In this document: positions 8,186 to 12,706 of the stretch, piece by piece | How the letters are laid out: each line of letters opens with the position of its first letter | Numbering within the stretch: the first letter of the stretch is position 1 | NCBI GenBank assembly: GCA_902796775.1 | Contig: CADBQK010000334.1 | Span: forward strand, 1-12,706 | DNA length: 12,706 nucleotides | Reading direction: 5' to 3' | Source of the DNA: an uncultured Lachnospiraceae bacterium | Lineage (GTDB): Bacteria; Bacillota_A; Clostridia; Lachnospirales; Lachnospiraceae | The notes under the pieces: model-generated | The model's database searches: none | What the model was told of the DNA's origin: nothing | The model's input: the letters and a program-made list of their open reading frames with translations, nothing else | Position numbers and translations under genes: made by a program

Positions 8186-8314
8186 AAAAAGAAGAGCCCT
8201 TGTGTCTGAATAGAAGTTGTTTCAGTCAATGGCAAACCACTTGTTGGTTTGTAGGGTAATTGCTGGAAATTGACAGACACCGGACAACCAGTTAGGGCGG
8301 CTGCAGGGCTCTTT
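8186..8314 (-). ncRNA. Candidate free-standing structured small RNA, unknown family
   Basis: Minus-strand transcript of about 128 nt predicted from a perfect promoter at 8350-8321, with its start at or next to the first base of a closing stem. P1 pairs 8192-8200 with 8305-8313 (9 bp, AAGAGCCCT). P2 pairs 8202-8208 with 8274-8280 (7 bp). A third helix pairs 8225-8230 with 8269-8274. A terminal hairpin pairs CAAACCA (8233-8239) with 8245-8251 around a 5-base loop. After P1 the minus strand reads CTTTTT (8191-8186), a termination signal. No ribosome binding site with an ORF was seen inside. I compared it with what I remember of 6S, SRP, tmRNA, T-box and common riboswitches and recognised none. 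On the plus strand the same P1 followed by TTTT could also end the phosphodiesterase transcript. Confidence 0.6.
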
Positions 8315-8403
8315 TCGAATATTATATACTTAAAATCAGGTAATTGTCAATAGATTTAGCGGATTTCAGAATCGGTCAACCAATGAAACCAACTGGTTGA
8401 CCG
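8281..8403. repeat. Three copies of the word CGGnCAACCAnT
   Basis: CGGACAACCAGT (8281-8292), CGGTCAACCAAT (8373-8384) and, inverted, CGGTCAACCAGT (8403-8392). Two copies make up the inverted repeat at 8370-8406; the third lies inside the small RNA gene. GGTCAACCA is also found at the trpB -35 element (2159-2167). These could be binding sites for one of the neighbouring FadR-type regulators; that is inference. Confidence 0.5.
8321..8350 (-). promoter_or_regulatory. Perfect sigma-A promoter reading leftward
   Basis: On the minus strand, TTGACA (8350-8345) and TATAAT (8326-8321) are both exact consensus hexamers with an 18-base spacer. The start site would be at about 8313-8315, exactly where the P1 stem of the candidate small RNA begins. 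No protein gene follows in this direction, which is why a non-coding product is proposed. Confidence 0.75.
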
Positions 8404-8412
8404 ATTATTTTT
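8370..8412 (+). promoter_or_regulatory. 13-bp perfect inverted repeat: operator or terminator
   Basis: AATCGGTCAACCA (8370-8382) and its exact complement (8394-8406) flank an 11-base spacer. TTATTTTT follows on the plus strand, so it could end transcripts coming from the left. It also lies between the leftward promoter (8345-8350) and the regulator promoter (8443-8471), and its arms contain a repeated 12-bp word, which favours an operator for a dimeric regulator. Both uses are compatible. Confidence 0.6.
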
Positions 8413-8442
8413 ATAAAGTCCAGTTTTTCCAAAAAGAAATGG

Positions 8443-8471
8443 TTGCCCAATTTGGCAAAATAGTGTAAGAT
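8443..8471 (+). promoter_or_regulatory. Putative promoter of the regulator genes with overlapping inverted repeat
   Basis: TTGCCC (8443-8448) and TAAGAT (8466-8471) are 17 bases apart. TTGCC at 8443-8447 and GGCAA at 8454-8458 form a small inverted repeat over the -35 element, a place suited to autorepression by the FadR-type protein encoded next. The leader from about 8478 to 8561 shows no recognised riboswitch. Confidence 0.5.
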
Positions 8472-8561
8472 AATAGAAAAAAGAGGCCGAATCTTGTAGC
8501 GCTTGCCGTATGTGGTACAGAAAAACACAGCGGTGGCAGGACAAATAAATAGGAGTGATAT

Positions 8562-9248
8562 ATGGCAGCAGATCAGGCAGCTTATGAAAAGCTAATTGAC
8601 TATATCGAACAAAAGATTTTAGATGGAGAACTGAAATTGGGAGACCGATTAACGCCTGAGAGGGAGTTATCAGATCTGCTCGGGATCAGCAGAAGCGCTG
8701 TGAGGACAGGTCTGACGGTGCTCGAAGCCATTGGCGTGGTTTCCAACAGACAGGGCAGCGGGAACTATATCTCAGAGACTTTTGAGAAAAATATGGTCCA
8801 GATCATGACGATCATGTATACGCTGGATGATATGACTTATAAGGAGATCACCGGATTCCGTTATGCTGCAGAGCTGCAGGCTGCCATGCTGGCACCGCAG
8901 AATATTTCGGATATCCAGAAACGCCTGCTTAAAAACTATGCGGATATCATGATGACCAGCGATAATGAGCAGGAGCGTATCCACTGTGACCGGATGATCC
9001 ACCAGACGATCGTGGAAGCTTCCGGCAACCGGCTGGTCATTGCGAACTATCTGGCACTTGATAAACTGCTGGATAAAGTGATCAAACATGTTCAGCAGAA
9101 AGTAGGTATGAGAAGCCCGGATGAAAACCGGAAATTCCAGCTTACGCACCAGATGCTTGTAGAAGGGATCTGCCGCGGAGATTATGATATGGCCAAACAG
9201 GCACTGGATGAGCATTACATTTACCTGCAGAACAATATCCTGACATAG
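8562..9248 (+). CDS. GntR-family transcriptional regulator, FadR/FCD subfamily (first copy)
   Basis: DNA-binding regulator of 228 residues. N-terminal winged helix-turn-helix: 'GDRLTPERELSDLLGISRSA' (33-52) leads into the recognition helix, and the wing follows with SNRQGSGNYI. C-terminal helical FCD domain: the metal-binding set is visible as D143 and H147 (DxxxH in DRMIH), H196 (THQ) and H218 (DEH). FCD proteins usually bind a small organic acid or amino-acid-related ligand through this metal site and release or alter DNA binding. Start ATG 8562 with AGGAG seven bases upstream. It shares about 63% identity (hand alignment, 139 of 219) with the next gene, so it is one half of a tandem duplication. 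Likely controls itself and the downstream PLP enzyme genes (inference from position). The 115 bases to the next start contain no clear terminator. Confidence 0.92.
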   Translation: MAADQAAYEKLIDYIEQKILDGELKLGDRLTPERELSDLLGISRSAVRTGLTVLEAIGVVSNRQGSGNYISETFEKNMVQIMTIMYTLDDMTYKEITGFRYAAELQAAMLAPQNISDIQKRLLKNYADIMMTSDNEQERIHCDRMIHQTIVEASGNRLVIANYLALDKLLDKVIKHVQQKVGMRSPDENRKFQLTHQMLVEGICRGDYDMAKQALDEHYIYLQNNILT

Positions 9249-9363
9249 ATTCAGGGGAGAGGGCGGAAACGTCTGAAAAGCATTTAGCACTTTCGCTATA
9301 TGGCATTGAGACATATTGCATTAATAGTGAATAGGCCATTGCTGATGTATGGGGGTACAGGGA

Positions 9364-10047
9364 ATGGGGTTGCAGAATGATGGCTATCAGAAACTGATAG
9401 ATTTTGTGGAAGACCTGATCGTAAATGATAAGATCAAAATCGGGGAAAGGCTTCCCTCGGAGAGGGAGCTTTCCGCTATGCTTGGGATCAGCAGAGGAGC
9501 TGTGAGGACAGGATTAACAGTTCTGGAGGTGATTGGAGTGGTATCCAACCGCCCGGGCAGCGGGAATTATATCGCAGGCTATTTTGATCATAATCTCGTC
9601 CAGATCATGACGATGATGTATGTTCTGGATGAGCTGAGCACCCGGGAGATCTGCGGATTCCGCTATGCGGCGGAGCTGCAGGCTATCCTGCTGGCGCCGC
9701 AGAATATTACCGAAGGGCAGAAAAAGCTGCTTAAGAGCTATGCCGGGATCCTGGTGAACAGTGATGACGAGTCCGAGCGCAGTTATGGAGACAAGATGAT
9801 CCACCAGACGATTGTGGAGGCCTCCGGGAACCGGCTTGTGATCGCCAATTATCTGGCGCTGAATAAGCTCCTGGATAAGTTTGTGCGGCATGTACGGCAG
9901 AGTGTCGGGAAAGGGAGTGTCGAGGAGTATGAGCGCTTCCAGCAGACACACGTCGACCTTGTCAGAGGGGTCTGCACCGGTAATTATGATCTTGCTAAGG
10001 GAGCGCTGGATGATCATCAGGCTTTCCTTATGAAACACCTTGATTGA
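9364..10047 (+). CDS. GntR-family transcriptional regulator, FadR/FCD subfamily (second copy)
   Basis: Paralogue of the preceding gene, 227 residues, with the same architecture: winged helix ('RLPSERELSAMLGISRGAVR', the recognition helix differing by one residue from the first copy), wing SNRPGSGNYI, and FCD domain with D143, H147, H196 and H218. Most differences lie in the linker after the wing and in the ligand domain (for example residues 120-145), while DNA-contacting residues are almost unchanged. The two proteins therefore probably recognise the same or very similar operators with different ligand responses, or form heterodimers (inference). Start chosen at 9364: GGGGG lies eight bases ahead and the N-terminus then equals the first copy in length; the in-frame ATG at 9349 has no site. 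The PLP enzyme gene begins 33 bases after its stop, so the two are probably co-transcribed. Confidence 0.92.
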   Translation: MGLQNDGYQKLIDFVEDLIVNDKIKIGERLPSERELSAMLGISRGAVRTGLTVLEVIGVVSNRPGSGNYIAGYFDHNLVQIMTMMYVLDELSTREICGFRYAAELQAILLAPQNITEGQKKLLKSYAGILVNSDDESERSYGDKMIHQTIVEASGNRLVIANYLALNKLLDKFVRHVRQSVGKGSVEEYERFQQTHVDLVRGVCTGNYDLAKGALDDHQAFLMKHLD

Positions 10048-10080
10048 TGATGGATGAGCACTGAAAAGGAGGATGAATCC

Positions 10081-11559
10081 ATGGGTAAAATTGATCTGAC
10101 AATCTGTAAGGAGGGGCTGGAAAACAATATCCGCAATGCAAAAGAGCATGGGGTGATCATTCCGACTTTTGCGCAGATGGAGGACCCGGATAAGATACCA
10201 GATAAGGTAAAAGAGAAACTGAAGGGTGTCGGTCTCTGGGATGTGAATCCGCTGAATCTCTTCAGGATCAGCTGGAAGAATGAAGCAAAGGAGACAGGCG
10301 GACTGTACCGTAAATATCCCAATTTTGTAGAGATTCCCAGCGAGATTTCCGGTGTTCCGTGCCGGATCCTGGCGATGGCTGGCAAGTGGTTCCCGACTGG
10401 CTGTCATAAAGTCGGCGCTTCTTTTGGCTGCCTGGCACCCAGACTGGTGACCGGACAGTTTGATGCTACCCGTCATCACGCAGTCTGGCCTTCTACCGGC
10501 AACTACTGCAGAGGCGGGGCATTCAATTCCAAACTGCTGGCCTGCGAGTCCGTCGCGATCCTTCCCGAAAACATGTCCCGTGAGCGTTTTGAATGGCTGC
10601 AGACAATTGCCAGCCAGATCATTGCGACGCCCGGCTGTGAATCAAACGTAAAAGAGATCTTTGACAAGACCTGGGAGCTGAAGCAGGATCCCGCCATGAT
10701 GATCTTTAATCAGTTTGCGGAAATGGGCAATCCGCTTTGGCACTACAATGTAACGGGAAGAGCCCTGTCTGATCTGTTTGAGGCTGTCAAGAAGCCAGGC
10801 CAGAGATTTTCCGGTGCCTGTTTTACCTCAGGATCCGCCGGGACCATGTCTGCAGGAGACCTGCTGAAAGAGCGCTATCCGAAGCTTAAACTGGCTGTCG
10901 GCGAGGCTCTGCAGTGTCCGACGATCCTGGAGAACGGATTCGGCGGCCACCGCATCGAGGGTATCGGTGACAAGCACATCCCGTGGGTCCACAATGTTAA
11001 GAATACCGATATGGTCATCGATATTGATGATGAGGACAGCCAGAGACTGCTGCGCCTGTTCAATCTGCCGGAAGGACAGGCATATTTAAAGAGCCTTGGC
11101 ATGGATGAGGAGCAGATCGAGAAGTTCACCTGGATGGGCATCTCCGGTATTGCCAATGTCCTGTGCTGCATCAAGATGGCGAAGTATTACGAATTCACCG
11201 AGAAGGATGTGGTCTGCACAGTGCTGACCGATTCGGCAGTCATGTACAAGTCCAGAATCGAGGAGCTGAATGACGAGTTCGGTCCGTATTCAGAGACCGC
11301 CGCCGAGATCGACCATGCGGTGCATATGCTGAATCTGAAGACAGACAGCATGGCGGAGCTGAATTACCAGCAGCGCAAGCGTGTGCATAACCTGAAATAT
11401 TACACCTGGGTTGAGCAGCAGGGGATGGATGCCGGGGATCTGAACGCACAGTGGTACGATTCGGAAGGCACCTGGGATGCCGTACACGCTCAGGCCGCGG
11501 AGCTTGATGCACTGATTGACGAGTTTAATGAGAAAACAGGGCTCCTGAAGAGCCTGTAA
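10081..11559 (+). CDS. Fold-type II PLP-dependent enzyme, large cysteine-synthase-related protein of unknown substrate
   Basis: Protein of 492 residues related to the cysteine synthase/threonine dehydratase superfamily. Visible: PLP lysine in GCHKVGAS (K110), substrate-binding loop STGNYCRGGA (138-147), glycine-rich phosphate cradle SGSAGTMSAGD (250-260) and, late, 'VLTDSAVMYKSR', at the place where the family's pyridine-nitrogen serine is found. It is about 180 residues longer than CysK, with an N-terminal stretch of about 90 residues before the catalytic core and a long C-terminal helical tail. Proteins like this are generally annotated only as a PLP-dependent protein beta subunit; I know of no established reaction. 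Start ATG 10081 with AAGGAGG eight bases upstream; an in-frame ATG at 10054 is less well placed. It lies in the regulator transcript, so its substrate is probably related to the ligand of the FCD proteins (inference). Confidence 0.85.
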   Translation: MGKIDLTICKEGLENNIRNAKEHGVIIPTFAQMEDPDKIPDKVKEKLKGVGLWDVNPLNLFRISWKNEAKETGGLYRKYPNFVEIPSEISGVPCRILAMAGKWFPTGCHKVGASFGCLAPRLVTGQFDATRHHAVWPSTGNYCRGGAFNSKLLACESVAILPENMSRERFEWLQTIASQIIATPGCESNVKEIFDKTWELKQDPAMMIFNQFAEMGNPLWHYNVTGRALSDLFEAVKKPGQRFSGACFTSGSAGTMSAGDLLKERYPKLKLAVGEALQCPTILENGFGGHRIEGIGDKHIPWVHNVKNTDMVIDIDDEDSQRLLRLFNLPEGQAYLKSLGMDEEQIEKFTWMGISGIANVLCCIKMAKYYEFTEKDVVCTVLTDSAVMYKSRIEELNDEFGPYSETAAEIDHAVHMLNLKTDSMAELNYQQRKRVHNLKYYTWVEQQGMDAGDLNAQWYDSEGTWDAVHAQAAELDALIDEFNEKTGLLKSL

Positions 11560-11570
11560 AAGCAGCTTTT

Positions 11571-11615
11571 ATATCCCCTGACATTGACGTGTATTAAAAG
11601 TCTGTCAGGGGATAT
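11571..11615. repeat. 13-bp perfect inverted repeat after the PLP enzyme gene
   Basis: ATATCCCCTGACA (11571-11583) and its exact complement (11603-11615) enclose 19 bases, in which GAC (11586-11588) and GTC (11600-11602) can extend the stem after a two-base bulge. No T run follows on either strand, so it is not a normal intrinsic terminator. It could be a transcript-end stabiliser, a weak terminator or an operator. Confidence 0.6.
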
Positions 11616-11686
11616 GATAATTAAGGCGTCAAAAGGTCAGGGCAATCTGCCATGTCAGGAAGCGGCAGAAGTATCTTGGACATCAC

Positions 11687-11767
11687 CACGATATGGCATC
11701 TCCATGATATGACATCTCCATGATATGACGTTTTCGTGATATTGATTGACTGCGATATTGATTTAAT
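11687..11767. repeat. Decaying 16-bp tandem repeat upstream of the threonine-synthase-like gene
   Basis: About five units in a row: CACGATATGGCATCTC (11687-11702), CATGATATGACATCTC (11703-11718), a 17-base unit with CATGATATGACG (11719-11735), GTGATATTGATTGACT (11736-11751) and GCGATATTGATTTAAT (11752-11767). The core GATATxGA persists in most units while the rest drifts. The 16-17 bp period is not that of a CRISPR. It may be a row of protein-binding sites or a simple slippage repeat. The spacer 11616-11686 shows nothing else recognisable. Confidence 0.65.
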
Positions 11768-11804
11768 GCGAAGGAAATAGAAAGAGCAAGGGGGCTTGGG
11801 CGAT

Positions 11805-12706
11805 ATGAAGCATGTGACGGGCGCGCGCTGTGTGCGCTGCGGAAAGCATTATGAAGCGACGCCGGATCTGCGTACCTGCAGCTGCGGCGGGATCCTTGAT
11901 ATCGAATATGATTATGACTATATAAGCAGGAAGATCACCAGGGAAACCCTGGCCGGTGACCGCAAGATGAATATCTGGCGTTACCGTCCGCTGCTCCCTG
12001 TACGTGAGGATACACCGGACACCCCGCTGCGGGTCGGTTGGTCTCCGCTCTATGAAGAGCCTGTTTTAGCAAAGCAGCTGGGGCTGGGGCAGCTGTGGGT
12101 GAAGGACGACGGTATCAATCCGACCGCTTCCCTCAAGGACCGCGCATCCGCAATGGCGGTAGCCAAGGCCTGGGAGGCCGGTGCCAGGACGATTGCCTGC
12201 TCCTCTACAGGAAATGCTGCATCCTCACTGGCAGGCAATGCCGCCGCTGCCGGGATGAAGACTTATATTTTCGTGCCGGAGAGGGCTCCAAAGGGAAAAG
12301 TCGCACAGCTGATGACTTTCGGAGCAACTGTCATTTCCGTGCAGGGCAATTATGAAGATACTTTTAATCTCAGCAAGAAGGCAATCGACAAATGGGGCTG
12401 GTACAACCGCAACGCTGCAATCAATCCTTATCTTTCAGAGGGAAAGAAGACCGTCGCCTTTGAGATCATGGAGCAGCTTGGCTGGGAGGTGCCGGATTAT
12501 ATTGCCATCTCTGTAGGGGACGGCTGCACGATATCCGGCCTGTGGAAGGGGATTAAGGATCTGCATGCGGCAGGGCTGATCCCCCGCCTGCCTGCGCTGA
12601 TCTCCGCACAAGCCTCCGGATGCTGTCCGATCAACCGGGCGGTGGAGACCGGCATGGACTGGCAGCCGATGGAAGAGAATACATTGGCAGATTCCATAGC
12701 AGTCGG
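11805..12706 (+). CDS. Threonine-synthase-like PLP enzyme, 5' part
   Basis: The reading frame is open from ATG 11805 to the right edge, giving the first 300 residues. An N-terminal zinc-ribbon-like cysteine set (C9, C12, C25, C27: CVRC...CSC) is followed by a fold-type II PLP core: PLP lysine in NPTASLKDR (K111), STGNAASS (134-141), VPERAPKGK (157-165), INPYLSEGKKT (206-216) and the phosphate-binding loop VGDGCTISG (237-245). Threonine synthase makes L-threonine from O-phospho-L-homoserine and has this layout, including the cysteine-rich head in many clostridial forms. The GDGC loop and the neighbouring PLP enzyme under FadR-type regulators leave open a different lyase or synthase reaction. 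The ribosome binding site is weak to fair (AAGGGGGC about 9-10 bases ahead). The 245-base gap from the previous gene holds the inverted repeat and tandem repeat described above. Confidence 0.82.
   Translation, partial: MKHVTGARCVRCGKHYEATPDLRTCSCGGILDIEYDYDYISRKITRETLAGDRKMNIWRYRPLLPVREDTPDTPLRVGWSPLYEEPVLAKQLGLGQLWVKDDGINPTASLKDRASAMAVAKAWEAGARTIACSSTGNAASSLAGNAAAAGMKTYIFVPERAPKGKVAQLMTFGATVISVQGNYEDTFNLSKKAIDKWGWYNRNAAINPYLSEGKKTVAFEIMEQLGWEVPDYIAISVGDGCTISGLWKGIKDLHAAGLIPRLPALISAQASGCCPINRAVETGMDWQPMEENTLADSIAV

Noticed and set aside
8192..8313. Possible small mobile element (MITE) because of terminal inverted repeats AAGAGCCCT
   Set aside because: No flanking target-site duplication is visible, the repeat is nested with further internal helices, and promoter and terminator positions fit an RNA gene better.
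8510..8548. 12-codon ORF with two tryptophans (MWYRKTQRWQDK) upstream of the first regulator, a possible leader peptide
   Set aside because: No ribosome binding site and no terminator or alternative hairpins after it, so no attenuation mechanism can be supported.
9249..9363. Separate promoter for the second regulator (TTGAGA...GAATAG)
   Set aside because: The -10 match is poor and no terminator separates the two regulator genes, so co-transcription is the simpler view; an internal promoter cannot be excluded.
9514..10479. 321-codon open frame on the minus strand across the second regulator and the PLP enzyme start
   Set aside because: Antisense shadow of two convincing genes; similar shadows appear over the first regulator, as expected from shared codon use of duplicated genes.
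11687..11767. CRISPR-like array
   Set aside because: Units are 16-17 bp, directly abutting without unique spacers and strongly drifting; no cas genes are nearby.

Overview
The window looks like chromosome from a low-to-mid GC Firmicute, most likely a gut-type member of the Clostridia (Lachnospiraceae-like). The basis is strong AGGAG-type ribosome binding sites, sigma-A-like TTGACA/TATAAT promoters, a yybP-ykoY riboswitch, an orphan trpB, a secreted protein with bacterial Ig-like (Big_2) domains, and a C69 dipeptidase. The genus cannot be fixed from the sequence alone. No transposase, phage, rRNA, tRNA or CRISPR feature was seen.

Left part (1-2460). The 3' end of a trigger-factor-like chaperone gene converges on a monocistronic trpB (minus strand), and a strong bidirectional terminator hairpin separates them. 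trpB has a near-consensus promoter. Back to back with it is a second promoter that drives a manganese (yybP-ykoY) riboswitch. The 3' arm of the riboswitch P1 stem is also the 5' arm of an intrinsic terminator, which predicts an ON switch.

Middle (2462-8180). The riboswitch leads into a P2-type (Ca2+/Mn2+) P-type ATPase. After an AT-rich promoter region come a cytosolic C69 dipeptidase and, 10 bases later, an exported glycerophosphodiester phosphodiesterase carrying two Big_2 domains; these two are probably one operon.

The 8181-8561 intergenic region is the most interesting non-coding stretch. On the minus strand a perfect TTGACA/TATAAT promoter starts right at one arm of a 9-bp stem, and the other arm ends in a U-run. 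This is the layout of a free-standing structured small RNA of about 128 nt, which I cannot assign to a known family. Just upstream lies a perfect 13-bp inverted repeat whose core, CGGnCAACCAnT, occurs a third time inside the RNA gene and is partly matched at the trpB promoter.

Right part (8562-12706). Two tandem FadR/FCD-type GntR regulators (about 63% identical by hand alignment, clearly a duplication) sit directly upstream of a 492-residue fold-type II PLP enzyme of unknown substrate. A spacer follows with a 13-bp inverted repeat and a decaying 16-bp tandem repeat. A truncated threonine-synthase-like PLP enzyme with an N-terminal zinc-ribbon cysteine set runs off the end. My inference is that this is a regulated amino-acid conversion locus. 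Counting trpB, three of the nine genes in the window encode PLP enzymes of the tryptophan synthase beta superfamily.
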